DNA of 64,000 bases from Alicyclobacillus mali NBRC 102425 (GTDB taxonomy: Bacteria; Bacillota; Bacilli; Alicyclobacillales; Alicyclobacillaceae): the NCBI RefSeq assembly GCF_001570745.1, contig NZ_BCSG01000019.1, positions 33,497 to 97,496 on the forward strand. Direction: 5' to 3'. Numbering within the stretch: position 1 is the stretch's first letter; each line of letters begins with the position of its first letter. Both the position numbers and the translations under genes were made by a program. Shown here one piece after another: positions 8,014 to 16,914 of this stretch. The notes below the pieces were generated by a model. The model saw nothing but the letters and a program-made list of their open reading frames with translations, was not told the origin of the DNA and did not search any database.

Positions 8014-9218
8014 CGCGCCATCTCGGCGAGAACCAGCGCCAGGCGTCGTTCGCGAAAATCCGCCGCCATGCCCCGCTGCAACTTCGGCCACCTCGCCATC
8101 CACGCATCCCACGCGTTCAACCGCTCGAGCCGGTTCGCCGAATCCCGCGCCTCGAGGGCGTCGAGCGCCTTCCCTTGCGCCAACAGACCCATCTGCACCG
8201 GGCGAAGCTCCGCCACCTCGGTCGCGCATAATTCGACGCCCCAAATCCGCCGCGCCCGATGGATCTCTTCCGGCCACGCCATCTGGGCCCATAAGGCGTC
8301 CGGCTGAGGAGAGGGCTTCGCAATCCGCTTTTCCCATCGAATCTCGCGCGCGTCGGTCCACAAAGCGATGGACAGGGTTTGAACGGCCAGCCCCAATCGC
8401 ACGAGGCGGCTACAAAGGCTTTCCATACATAGGCGAACTTGCATCTTCGCCTGTTCGAGCGGCACGCCTTCCGCGTCTCCGCGCCACGAGGCGCTCCACG
8501 CCTCAGGCGGGCGATCCTGCCGAAGCCCTCTGTTCTCCGTACCCTTCATCTGCCAGATCCGCGCCTGCTCTCCAAAGCGGGCATACAACATGTCCTCCGG
8601 GATCTCCGCCAGATCTTTCAGTCGGAAGACGCCCAGGGAGAGAAGCTCGGCCTTGGCATCGTCGGGAATCCACCACGACGCCGCGATGGGCGCGCGCATC
8701 CAGACGGCTTCATCCTCCCTGCTCAGCAGATCCGGCGCCACCACCAGCGGCTCGGTCCCCAGTTTTCGGTACAGCGCCCCCGGCACCCGCTCCTGTCGGC
8801 TCCACGCGAGGAGCATACGAGCCTGCCACGGCGTCTTGGCCAGCGCGAGCACCACCCGCTGTTCCTCCGTCAATCCCAGACGGATGTCGCGCGCCATCTG
8901 CCGCAGTTCCGCGAGAGGGACGCGCGGTCCGGAGAGCTCGATCCAAAACCGCCGCTCATCCGGGTGCGTTTCGACCCACGGCGTGTGCGACCACAGCACT
9001 TGGCGCAAATGCCTCCAGGGTGTCGATTCGCCTGCAGCCGACTCCACGCGACAGCCCGGGACGAGCGCCAGAGCTTCCCGTACCGGCATTCCCAGCCGCA
9101 CCCCTGCCCGCGCAGCGGTGCGAGAGGCATCGATGATCCTGCCATCTTCTTCGACCAAAAACGGACCTTGGCCCTCGCCCAGCAGCCCTTCGCATTCGCC
9201 GTACAGACTGTACCGCAT
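8010..9218 (-). CDS. imuB: ImuB-like, catalytically degenerate Y-family polymerase protein
   Basis: A 402-residue protein with Y-family (DinB/UmuC) architecture: a palm-like N-terminus (IIDASRTAARAGVRLGMPVREALAL), a helix-hairpin-helix region (LLSLGVFRLKDLAEIPEDMLYARFG, about 210-235) and a little-finger region. The acidic residues needed for nucleotidyl transfer are not visible at the N-terminus, as in ImuB, which acts as an adaptor between the beta clamp and DnaE2. ATG 9218 follows GGTGGTGAG; GTG 9230 or 9227 is possible. Two LexA boxes lie just upstream. No imuA or recA-like gene is adjacent. Confidence 0.75.
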   Translation of the reverse strand: MRYSLYGECEGLLGEGQGPFLVEEDGRIIDASRTAARAGVRLGMPVREALALVPGCRVESAAGESTPWRHLRQVLWSHTPWVETHPDERRFWIELSGPRVPLAELRQMARDIRLGLTEEQRVVLALAKTPWQARMLLAWSRQERVPGALYRKLGTEPLVVAPDLLSREDEAVWMRAPIAASWWIPDDAKAELLSLGVFRLKDLAEIPEDMLYARFGEQARIWQMKGTENRGLRQDRPPEAWSASWRGDAEGVPLEQAKMQVRLCMESLCSRLVRLGLAVQTLSIALWTDAREIRWEKRIAKPSPQPDALWAQMAWPEEIHRARRIWGVELCATEVAELRPVQMGLLAQGKALDALEARDSANRLERLNAWDAWMARWPKLQRGMAADFRERRLALVLAEMAR

Positions 9219-9230
9219 CCGACTCACCAC

Positions 9231-9244
9231 CGAACAAATGTTCT
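9231..9244. promoter_or_regulatory. LexA (DinR) operator, promoter-proximal
   Basis: CGAACAAATGTTCT matches the B. subtilis SOS box CGAACRNRYGTTYG at 13 of 14 positions. It lies just after the imuB -10 element and about 12 bases before the ATG, covering the transcription start. Confidence 0.8.
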
Positions 9245-9252
9245 ACACCTTC

Positions 9253-9258
9253 ATTATA
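9253..9258 (-). promoter_or_regulatory. -10 element of the imuB promoter
   Basis: TATAAT on the minus strand, with TTTGCT or TTGCTT about 16-17 bases upstream as a weak -35. The promoter is bracketed by two LexA boxes, which suits tight repression. Confidence 0.7.
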
Positions 9259-9277
9259 CCCTCGCGCACACAAAAAG

Positions 9278-9291
9278 CAAACATATGTTCG
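9278..9291. promoter_or_regulatory. LexA (DinR) operator, distal
   Basis: CAAACATATGTTCG matches CGAACRNRYGTTYG at 13 of 14 positions. It overlaps the -35 region of the imuB promoter. It could also affect transcription of the SWIM/SNF2 genes, which lie upstream on the same strand. Confidence 0.8.
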
Positions 9292-9319
9292 CATCTTTGA
9301 CCAAAAGAAAAGATCCGCC

Positions 9320-9979
9320 TCACGGGCGAATCTCAGGCCTCACGATGGGCCGCATCCTCCCCAACGGCCGAACCGGCGCATCTTTGCGCCACTCTTCGAG
9401 ACTCCAATCCCCAGGCACATCGGTGCGCCCTGACGCCCCCGCGGCACTCGCGAGCGCGGCCGTCTCCTCCTGGACGAGATCGAGCAACTGGTCCACTTCG
9501 ATCCCGACCAGCCGAAACGCCGCAAGCGGGTTTGTGTCCGCTTCCCAGATGAACGCGAGGAGCACCGCCACGACGTGCGGACAAAGTGGATCCATCTCCT
9601 CGCAGGTGCAGGTGGACAGCGCGCGCAGCCGAGCCGCCGTCTCGCCCGTCGGCACCACCTCCACCTGATGCGCGGACAGAAAATCCAGGAACGACTCGTC
9701 CCACTCCCCTGCGTAATGCGCCGCGAGCCAATCGGGGCGCATCGCGAGCCAGCGCGCCACGTCTCGCGCGTGCCCCGCGTAATCCGCGAGCTTGGGCAGC
9801 CACACGTCGAAGGCGCGGCGCGTGCCGCTCCGCTCCACCACCGCCCGCCAGCCAGCGCCGTCCCACGCTCTCGAGCGCACCGCTCCCGACATCGCCAGGC
9901 GCGTGGCGGCGCGAAGGTGAGACGGATCCACCTCGGCCAGCACGGGCTCCCAGCGCGACGCGTACGGACCGCGCTTCAC
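9320..9979 (-). CDS. SWIM zinc-finger domain protein
   Basis: A 219-residue protein with a SWIM finger of the form CxC...CxH, visible as STCTCEEMDPLCPHVVAVLLAF (Cys pair near residue 122, Cys and His near 131). Such proteins bind DNA or protein partners and often sit beside SNF2 helicases. The ATG overlaps the stop of the upstream SNF2 gene by 4 bases (ATGA). No catalytic domain is visible. Confidence 0.75.
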   Translation of the reverse strand: MKRGPYASRWEPVLAEVDPSHLRAATRLAMSGAVRSRAWDGAGWRAVVERSGTRRAFDVWLPKLADYAGHARDVARWLAMRPDWLAAHYAGEWDESFLDFLSAHQVEVVPTGETAARLRALSTCTCEEMDPLCPHVVAVLLAFIWEADTNPLAAFRLVGIEVDQLLDLVQEETAALASAAGASGRTDVPGDWSLEEWRKDAPVRPLGRMRPIVRPEIRP

Positions 9980-12825
9980 GGCTCATCCTCCTCCATCACG
10001 CCGACCGGGTTCAACGCAAACAACTGATACAGCGCCTCGTCGTCGAGTTCCGTCACCCAGTCCTCCGACACGCGGCTCACCACGTCGGACAGCGCCCGCT
10101 TCGCCCGCAGCATCTCGTCAATTCGCTCCTCCAGCGTGCCGGCGCAGATCATCTTGTGCACCTCCACGCCCCGCGACTGGCCGATCCGATACGCGCGGTC
10201 CGTCGCCTGATCTTCCACCGCCGGATTCCACCATCGATCGTAGTGAAACACGTGATTCGCCCGCGTCAGATTCAGCCCCACGCCACCCGCTCGCAGCGAC
10301 AGGACGAGCACGGGCGACGCTACTCGCTTGGCCTGATACCGCTCGACGATCTCGCCCCGAGCCTTGGCGGACATGCCGCCGTGCAGGAAAGGCGGCCGAA
10401 ATCCGAGCTCACCCTCCACCGCTGCGCACAACATCTCGCCCATCTCTCGAAACTGCGTGAAGATAAGCGCGGCCTCCCCGCCGTCCACGACCACGCGCAG
10501 GAGATCCAACAGGCTCCGCAGTTTCCCACTCCGCTTGGCAGATGGCCGCCCGCCCGAGATGAGCGCCGGGTGATCGCACACCTGCTTGAGCCGGAGCAAC
10601 GTGGTCAGAATCGCGCCTCTTCGCGCGATGCCGCTCGGACCGCACGCGATCTGCGCGAACATCTGATCCACCAATGCCTGATACATCGCGGCCTGCTCGG
10701 CCGTCAGGAGCGCGCGTTCCTCCACTTCCCACTTCTCCGGGAGCTCCGGCGCAATCGCCGGATCGCTCTTTCGGCGGCGCAGAAGCACCGGACGAAGCAG
10801 CAGCTGCAACTGGCGCATGCGCACGCCGCTCAAATCCCGCCCTTCTGCGATGGAACCGAATGTCGTCCGAAACCAGCGCAGCGATCCGAGGTAGCCAGGG
10901 TTCAAAAAATCCATGAGCGACCACAGCTCATCGAGCCGATTTTCCACAGGCGTGCCCGTGAGCGCGACGCGGTGACGGCTCGTCAACGCCCGAAGCGCTC
11001 GCGCTTGCTGCGTCGAGGCATTTTTCACCACCTGCGCCTCGTCGATGGCGACGCAGTCGAACGCCCGCTGGCGGAACGCCTCGCCGTCTCGAAGCAGCGT
11101 CCCGTACGTGGTGATGACGAGATCGACAGGGGGCGCGAAGGCCCTGTCGAGATTGCGGGCGGACCCATGATGCACGTACACCGAAAGATCGGGGGCAAAC
11201 CGCTCGATCTCGGCCTTCCAATTCGCGACCAGCGAAGTCGGACAGACGAGGAGATGGGGTCCCGACGCCTCGCCCCGCTCTTTGACCCGAAGCCAGTACG
11301 CGATCATCTGCACCGTCTTGCCGAGCCCCATGTCGTCCGCCAGGCAACCGCCGATTCCAAGCTTTCTCAACTGGATGAGCCACGCGTACCCTCGCTCCTG
11401 GTAGTGCCGCAGGGTGCCTCGAAACGAAGCTGGCGGCGGCTCCGGCTCCGCGTCTCGGCCGAGCGCCCACACGTCCACCCAGTTCGCGGCGCGTGGCGCC
11501 TCTGCGTCCACCTCCATCTTCCCCGGCCCGTCGTGCGCAGCGAGGGCATGCGCGCGCATCCACTCGAGGGGACTGACCTCCTGGCCGCGCTCAGGCAGCG
11601 CCTCGACCTGGCGCAGCAGATCGGCCAGCGGCACGAGGCGCCAGACGCCGTCCACCTGCACGAGTGGCGTTTGCCGTTCCACCATCCTTCGAAACTCCTC
11701 GGGCGTGAGCGTGTGATCGTCGATCACGACGGACCAATCAAACCGCGCGACCGCATCCGCGGAAAACCTCGGCATCCCCGCCGCTCTTCGTCCGCCTCCG
11801 CGGCGGAAAGCGCCGCCGTCCATACGCTCCAGTCGAACGCGAATCCGAATGTCCCGCGCCTCCTCGAGCGCCGTCGTCTCCACGACGAACGATGCGCGGC
11901 GAAGTTCGGGAAGTTCGTGGTACAAAAACCGAACCATCTCATCCGGATGGAGGACGGCCCGTGCGGGTGCAGGGGCGCGCAGAGCGCTCGCAATGGCGGG
12001 ACACAGCCGCGCCGCCTCACGCAGTTTCGGCAGAAACCAGCGCTCCGGCGCCACCAGCACATCCCCGTTGGCGGCCATTTCCCGGGAAGGGGACTGCCAG
12101 TACGCCGAAAGCGGAATTCGCTCGCCAGTCCACCGGTGGCGAAGTTCAAAGCGGAGTGCCCACTCCCCACCGAGATTCTCACCCGGCGGCTCGAGCGAAA
12201 AGGCGAGATCGTACGCGATCCGCCCGCTGTCGTCGTCGAAATCCGGGCGGCTCCAACCGGACCCCTCGAGGGACCGCGCGCACTCTCTGCTGACGATCCA
12301 GCCATCCGCCAGAAAACGCGGCGACCCCACGAGCGCCCGCGCCCAAGCGGCGAGCGCTTCCTTCTCCCCGCGGTACATCACGCTGTATCCGTTCCCGGAC
12401 GGCGTGCGCAGTTCCACGTCCACAACGCGCCGCCTCAGCTCGCGGTCCACGAGTTGGATCAACAGTGCGTCCACGGCTGCCGCGGACGAATAGACCTTGG
12501 CCAGGGCGCCGCGCGTGGCACAGGAGACGAGGCGATAGCGGAACGCCAAGAGCGCATCCGATGTCCACGCGGGAGCCCAGCGCGCCAGAAAGCTGGCTTC
12601 GCCTGAGGGGAAGCCCTGTGCCCTTCCCTGCGCCATCTGGCGAAGCCACAGCGCGACCTCCCGCTGCTCCATCCGCTCCCCATGCGCCACGGCCACCACG
12701 TCGCCATGGTCCACAATTTTTTGGGCGAGATCGAGCGCCAGCGCCTGCCAGGTACGCAGGGCGTCCGCCAGGCCAAGTTCTTCCACCACGCTCCGACCAA
12801 TCCGCTCCGGCGCAGTCCGGTCCAT
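9976..12825 (-). CDS. SNF2-family DNA-dependent ATPase / helicase
   Basis: A 949-residue protein. It has an N-terminal SNF2-associated region, then the ATPase core with Walker A ADDMGLGKT, Walker B AIDEAQ, and SALTGTPVEN-type motif III (seen as VALTGTPVENRLDELWS). The C-terminal helicase lobe shows LVLSLRAGGVGLNLTRANHV and DQATDRAYRIGQ. It probably remodels protein-DNA complexes or aids recombination. The frame extends to 13254 over the divergent ytrH gene; ATG 12825 is preferred because the protein family begins there and the extension is antisense to ytrH. It is coupled to the SWIM protein gene. Confidence 0.83.
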   Translation of the reverse strand: MDRTAPERIGRSVVEELGLADALRTWQALALDLAQKIVDHGDVVAVAHGERMEQREVALWLRQMAQGRAQGFPSGEASFLARWAPAWTSDALLAFRYRLVSCATRGALAKVYSSAAAVDALLIQLVDRELRRRVVDVELRTPSGNGYSVMYRGEKEALAAWARALVGSPRFLADGWIVSRECARSLEGSGWSRPDFDDDSGRIAYDLAFSLEPPGENLGGEWALRFELRHRWTGERIPLSAYWQSPSREMAANGDVLVAPERWFLPKLREAARLCPAIASALRAPAPARAVLHPDEMVRFLYHELPELRRASFVVETTALEEARDIRIRVRLERMDGGAFRRGGGRRAAGMPRFSADAVARFDWSVVIDDHTLTPEEFRRMVERQTPLVQVDGVWRLVPLADLLRQVEALPERGQEVSPLEWMRAHALAAHDGPGKMEVDAEAPRAANWVDVWALGRDAEPEPPPASFRGTLRHYQERGYAWLIQLRKLGIGGCLADDMGLGKTVQMIAYWLRVKERGEASGPHLLVCPTSLVANWKAEIERFAPDLSVYVHHGSARNLDRAFAPPVDLVITTYGTLLRDGEAFRQRAFDCVAIDEAQVVKNASTQQARALRALTSRHRVALTGTPVENRLDELWSLMDFLNPGYLGSLRWFRTTFGSIAEGRDLSGVRMRQLQLLLRPVLLRRRKSDPAIAPELPEKWEVEERALLTAEQAAMYQALVDQMFAQIACGPSGIARRGAILTTLLRLKQVCDHPALISGGRPSAKRSGKLRSLLDLLRVVVDGGEAALIFTQFREMGEMLCAAVEGELGFRPPFLHGGMSAKARGEIVERYQAKRVASPVLVLSLRAGGVGLNLTRANHVFHYDRWWNPAVEDQATDRAYRIGQSRGVEVHKMICAGTLEERIDEMLRAKRALSDVVSRVSEDWVTELDDEALYQLFALNPVGVMEEDEP

Positions 12826-12969
12826 CCACGCGCCCCCGTTCCTGAAATGTCCTGTCTCTCGATCATAACACCTCGCACCACGCGCTGAAACCCGTGACCC
12901 TCGCACATGAGGGGCGCGGACGCGGCGTAAGATGAAGCAAAGCCTCGTCCTTTCGGGAGGCGGTTGGAC

Positions 12970-13305
12970 TTGTGGAACAGTATCGCTGAAAACTGCGTGC
13001 TCGACTTTCTCGTCTCCATGGGCCTCGTGATCGGCGGATCGTTGTTTGGCGGACTCGCGGCGCTTCTCACGCATCACGATCCACAGGCGGCCATGAACGC
13101 ACTCGCCTCCGACCTCAAGGTTTGGGCCATCGTCGCCGCGCTCGGAGGATCCATGGATGTCCTCCGCGTGATCGATCGCGGCGTGTTCGGCCTCCACGTC
13201 GGCCCCATGGTCCGCCAACTCATCTACCTGTTCGCAGCCTTTCTCGGCTGCCACGTCGGGTATGTCTTAATTCAATGGCTCACGGCAGGTCGTTCCTCCT
13301 CATGA
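12970..13305 (+). CDS. ytrH: Sporulation membrane protein YtrH
   Basis: A YtrH-family membrane protein of 111-113 residues needed for efficient spore formation in B. subtilis, where it is made in the mother cell under sigma-E. Hydrophobic segments include FLVSMGLVIGGSLFGGLAALL (about 15-35), WAIVAALGGSMDVL and LIYLFAAFLGCHVGYVLI. The ribosome site GGGAGG is nine bases before TTG 12970 but only three before TTG 12964, so 12970 is preferred. It overlaps ytrI by 4 bases (ATGA). No convincing sigma-E promoter was found in the short upstream gap. Confidence 0.8.
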   Translation: MWNSIAENCVLDFLVSMGLVIGGSLFGGLAALLTHHDPQAAMNALASDLKVWAIVAALGGSMDVLRVIDRGVFGLHVGPMVRQLIYLFAAFLGCHVGYVLIQWLTAGRSSS

Positions 13306-13763
13306 GCCGCTTGCGATCCACCGCCGCGATCACCGCACTCTCGTTTCTCGCGGGCCTCCTCGCCGCCACCGTGTACAGCGCGCGCGACCTGCACCGGATG
13401 CACATGGAGGTGGCCAGCCTGCGCCAGGCGATCGACCAATTGGAGACCGAGAACCAGTTTCTGATCGCAGAACAGTCGGAGCCTGGCAAACGCTCGTTGC
13501 GGCGAATCGTGGTCGAATGCCCGCCGAACACGCCGCCAGAAGTCCAGACGGCCATCCGAAGGCAAGTTCTCGCGAGCCTCTCGTTCCTCTTGGGAAAGCC
13601 GATGCAGCTCCTGTACGACAACCCGTACATGCCGTCGGCCGTGCTCAACGTCCAAACCATCCCGGTCGCAAAGCGGCGCTACCGGCTTCACGTCACAGCG
13701 GCTATAATGACGGGGGACACGCTGCACCTGTTCGTTCGGGGAGATGTGCAAGCAGAGTCGTGA
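13302..13763 (+). CDS. ytrI: Sporulation membrane protein YtrI
   Basis: A 153-residue protein with one N-terminal membrane segment (about residues 10-27), a short coiled coil (about 33-55) and a soluble C-terminal domain. It matches YtrI in architecture and in position next to ytrH. The ATG at 13302 overlaps the ytrH stop (ATGA), a common coupling signal, so it is chosen over in-frame upstream starts. The role in engulfment or cortex-stage sporulation is inferred from B. subtilis. Confidence 0.75.
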   Translation: MSRLRSTAAITALSFLAGLLAATVYSARDLHRMHMEVASLRQAIDQLETENQFLIAEQSEPGKRSLRRIVVECPPNTPPEVQTAIRRQVLASLSFLLGKPMQLLYDNPYMPSAVLNVQTIPVAKRRYRLHVTAAIMTGDTLHLFVRGDVQAES

Positions 13764-13778
13764 AAGAGTGATGACGGG

Positions 13779-14093
13779 ATGTTGTACAGCGAGATGTCGA
13801 AGGAAGAACTGCAGCGAGAGATGACGGAACTGCAGCGGAAGGGCCGCGACGCTTATGAACGCGAGAACTGGAGCGAATATGAGATTTACATGACCCGCTG
13901 GTACCTCGCAAAGAGTTACGAGATCAAGGACGAGGTAAACATCGAAATTGGGCGCACGTACCGCATCGCCGAGGAATACGACCGTCTCACCGTGACCGCC
14001 CTCGAAGGCATTATGGCGTGGGGTATCCGCCAAATGACAGGCGAAACCGCGGCCGTGCCCATCGCGCAACTCGAGCAGGAGGACGAGGCGTGA
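13779..14093 (+). CDS. yfhH: YfhH-like protein (DUF1811)
   Basis: A 104-residue soluble protein with a helical, charged N-terminus (MSKEELQREMTELQRKG) and a small beta domain ending in EGIMAWGIRQMTGE, matching the DUF1811/YfhH family. Function is unknown. It is 15 bases downstream of ytrI and likely in the same transcript. A perfect 10-bp inverted repeat overlaps its stop codon. Confidence 0.68.
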   Translation: MLYSEMSKEELQREMTELQRKGRDAYERENWSEYEIYMTRWYLAKSYEIKDEVNIEIGRTYRIAEEYDRLTVTALEGIMAWGIRQMTGETAAVPIAQLEQEDEA

Positions 14094-14108
14094 GAAAGCT
14101 CACGCCTC
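14085..14108. terminator. Terminator-like hairpin overlapping the yfhH stop codon
   Basis: GAGGCGTGAG (14085-14094) and CTCACGCCTC (14099-14108) form a perfect 10-bp stem with an AAAG loop. The following sequence is only moderately T-rich. It lies between convergent genes and may serve both strands. Confidence 0.55.
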
Positions 14109-14118
14109 CTTCACATCT

Positions 14119-15216
14119 TCACACTCCTGGCAAGATCACTTCCTCCAGCCTCTTCGGCGCCTGATTGAGCACCAGGGCGCCGTCCTGCGTCGCAATCACC
14201 AAATCCTCAATACGAACGCCAAACTTCCCTGGCAGGTAGATACCCGGTTCGATGCTGAAAGCCATCCCCTGCTCGACCACGCTTTCGTTCGCCGCATCCA
14301 CGTACGGAGGCTCGTGAATATCGAGGCCGACGCCGTGCCCCGTGCGATGTGTGAAATACGGGCCAAATCCCGCCTCTTCAATCACGCGGCGCGCCGCAGC
14401 ATCGATCTCACAGAACTTCACACCAGGCTTCACAGACGCGATGGCTGCGAGATTGGCGCGAAGCACCGCGTTGTACACGGCAGCGAGTTCGGCCGATGGT
14501 TCCCCCACGACAAACGTGCGCGTGATGTCACTCACATAGCCGTCACAGAAACCGCCCGTGTCGACAATGACGGCGTCTCCAGGCGAGATGACCCGATCGC
14601 CGGGCTCGTGATGCGGCTCGGCGCCTCCCGCGCCGAACGCCACAATGGGCGGAAACGACATGCCGGGGCTGCCCACCTCGCGCCAGATGCGGGCGATCTC
14701 GTCTGCAAGTTCAAGCTCTGAGACACCTGGACGAATGTGACCCCGGACGAGATCGACCACTCGGTCCGCACGCCGCGAAGCCTCTAACAGAAGCTCGATT
14801 TCGCGCTCATCCTTTCGAATTCTCAGGCTCGCGACGGCGTGATCGGCCAGCTCAAACGAGCATTTGCGAGCTTCCCTCATGAGAGGCAGCAAATGGTATG
14901 CAGGCAGACCGCCGTCGACGCCCACCTTCGCGCCCTCGGCCAGCCGGTCCGCAAGGAGCGCGTGCGCGTTTTCTCCGTCGCGCCACAGCTCGAACGGGAC
15001 ACCCATCCGCTCAACCCAAGCCGCGAACATCTCATGCGCGATGGCGAACGCAAAGCCCTGGTCCGAGACGACGAGACACGCGAGTCGTTCTCCTGCCTCC
15101 AATCGGACGCCGGTGAAATAATGCCAATTGGCGGGGTGCGTGAGGAGGACGTACCGCCACCCGTGCGCTGCGCATGCGGACGCAAGCTTGGCCCTCCGAT
15201 GCTCAAAACGTGCCAT
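14119..15216 (-). CDS. Xaa-Pro dipeptidase / aminopeptidase P family (M24)
   Basis: A 365-residue M24 metallopeptidase that removes N-terminal residues preceding proline. An N-terminal creatinase-like domain (about 1-130) precedes the pita-bread domain with metal ligands: Asp in [10 protein letters not shown], Asp in VSDITRTF, His in [11 protein letters not shown], Glu in SIEPGIYL and Glu in VRIEDLV. All five are present. Start ATG 15216 is preceded by GGTAGGAGGG; the frame extends 21 codons further without homology. It is monocistronic. Confidence 0.86.
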   Translation of the reverse strand: MARFEHRRAKLASACAAHGWRYVLLTHPANWHYFTGVRLEAGERLACLVVSDQGFAFAIAHEMFAAWVERMGVPFELWRDGENAHALLADRLAEGAKVGVDGGLPAYHLLPLMREARKCSFELADHAVASLRIRKDEREIELLLEASRRADRVVDLVRGHIRPGVSELELADEIARIWREVGSPGMSFPPIVAFGAGGAEPHHEPGDRVISPGDAVIVDTGGFCDGYVSDITRTFVVGEPSAELAAVYNAVLRANLAAIASVKPGVKFCEIDAAARRVIEEAGFGPYFTHRTGHGVGLDIHEPPYVDAANESVVEQGMAFSIEPGIYLPGKFGVRIEDLVIATQDGALVLNQAPKRLEEVILPGV

Positions 15217-15278
15217 ATGAACCCTCCTACCTAATGCACTCCTTTCATTGTACCTCGCCCATCCTCGTCTCCAACCCA

Positions 15279-15312
15279 AAAAAGCTCGACCGATGCGAAG
15301 ATCGGCCGAGCC
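15279..15312 (-). terminator. Rho-independent terminator of the permease gene
   Basis: On the minus strand GCTCGGCCGAT pairs with ATCGGTCGAGC (one G-T pair) around a CTTCGC loop and is followed by TTTTTT. It lies 12 bases after the permease stop. Confidence 0.88.
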
Positions 15313-15324
15313 TGGAAAGCCACC

Positions 15325-16914
15325 TCAAAGCACAGCGGCGTTGACCTCCTCGTCTGCGACTTGGTCATCGTCAAACACCGGCTTCGGCAGCGCCGAATTC
15401 ACGCCCCAGTAGTAGAGCGCCAGGGAGACCACCACGACGATGATCTGATCCCAAGGAGATGGAATCGCTTTGATTCCCCCGAACGTCCCGAGATAGGAGA
15501 GGACGATCATGATGATGAAGTACGCCACGAGCCACCAGCTGGCGCGCAGCTGATCGCCAAAGCTTACGACATCTTTTGGGACGAAGCGTTGGAAGATGAC
15601 GTACAGGATAAACATCACCAGCATACAACCGAGAAGCCACGAATCCGTGCTCCAGCCGGTCCAGTACACGATGAGCGAAGCGACGATGAACGACAAGGGG
15701 CTGATGATGGACATGCCCTTCAGCTTGAATGGGCGGTCCAGATCGGGCGCCGTCCTGCGGAACGCGTGCGCGGACACCGGGCCGACGACGTACGTCACGA
15801 CCGTCGCAGCCGAGACGACGTTGACCATCGCGCCCCAGGACGGGAACGGCAGCGTCCAGAAGATGGCCATGACGAATGCCAGCCACAGCGCAGCGTGTGG
15901 GACGCCTGTCTTCTCGTCGACGTTGCCGAACACACGGAAGAACGTGCGGTTGCGCGCCCAACCAAAGATGACGCGCGTGGTCGCGGACAGGTAAATGTTT
16001 GCCGTGCCCGACGGAGAAATGAACGCGTCAAACAGAATGAGCCACGCGAGCCAGGTGAAACCAAGCACCACCGCGATGTCGTGGAACGGCAGCTTGAACA
16101 CGTTGTCGACATTCGCCCAGCCCTGACCGATCTTATCCGCAGGCACAGCGCCGAGGAACGCGATCTGCAAGAGTTCGTAGAGGGCGGCCGACAACACCAC
16201 CGCCAGGATGATGGCCATCGGCACATCGCGCTGCGGGCGGCGCGCCTCAGACGCAAAGCCAACGGACTGCTGGAATCCGAGATACGCAAAGATGATACCG
16301 GACGTGGAGACCGCGGCTTCGATGCCAGAGAAGCCAAACGGCGCAAAACCGTGCGAATGGAAGTTCACGCCCTTGAACTGCGTGAGAAGCGTGATGACCG
16401 TGATGATCGGCACAATGAACTTGAACGCCGTGATGATGGTGTTGGTCTTCCCAAACAGCTTGACGCCGAAGTAGTTAATTCCAAAGAAGATGGCGAGAAG
16501 AGCCAACTGCACAAACCAGCCGAGCACTGTCGGATTGCTGCTTTGCGGCTGTGTGAGCTGAGGCCACCAGGCCGTGGCGTACTGGCGAGCCGCCTCGACC
16601 TCGATGCCCGCCACACTGGAAAACGCGACGAGCGACGCAAACCCAAGCAAGTAACCGATGAGCGGCCCGTGGGAATACAGCGGATACCGCACGGAACCGC
16701 CCGCGCGCGGAATGGATCCCCCCAACTCCGCGTACACCAGGCCCAGCAGGATGACTGCAACAGCGCCAATTAACCAGCTGAGCGTTCCACCAGGCCCGGC
16801 CGTGGAAGCGACGCGCGCGGACGCGAACAGCCACCCGGACCCGATAATGGATCCCAGTCCGACGAACGTGAGATCCGTCAGCGAGAGTTGTTTTCGAAGT
16901 TTGCCTTGCTGCAA
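15325..16914 (-). CDS. APC-family amino acid permease
   Basis: A 529-residue integral membrane transporter with about 12-14 membrane segments. The N-terminal signature LTDLTFVGLGSIIGSGWLF is typical of amino acid-polyamine-organocation permeases. Overall length and pattern resemble YveA-like aspartate:proton symporters, but the substrate is not established. The start is TTG 16914 after AGGGGGA; the nearby ATG at 16921 is out of frame. A promoter far upstream leaves a long leader of about 250 bases. Confidence 0.82.
   Translation of the reverse strand: MQQGKLRKQLSLTDLTFVGLGSIIGSGWLFASARVASTAGPGGTLSWLIGAVAVILLGLVYAELGGSIPRAGGSVRYPLYSHGPLIGYLLGFASLVAFSSVAGIEVEAARQYATAWWPQLTQPQSSNPTVLGWFVQLALLAIFFGINYFGVKLFGKTNTIITAFKFIVPIITVITLLTQFKGVNFHSHGFAPFGFSGIEAAVSTSGIIFAYLGFQQSVGFASEARRPQRDVPMAIILAVVLSAALYELLQIAFLGAVPADKIGQGWANVDNVFKLPFHDIAVVLGFTWLAWLILFDAFISPSGTANIYLSATTRVIFGWARNRTFFRVFGNVDEKTGVPHAALWLAFVMAIFWTLPFPSWGAMVNVVSAATVVTYVVGPVSAHAFRRTAPDLDRPFKLKGMSIISPLSFIVASLIVYWTGWSTDSWLLGCMLVMFILYVIFQRFVPKDVVSFGDQLRASWWLVAYFIIMIVLSYLGTFGGIKAIPSPWDQIIVVVVSLALYYWGVNSALPKPVFDDDQVADEEVNAAVL

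Noticed and set aside
9586..12606. 1,006-codon plus-strand frame
   Set aside because: Antisense to the SWIM and SNF2 genes, arginine- and proline-rich with no recognisable domain.
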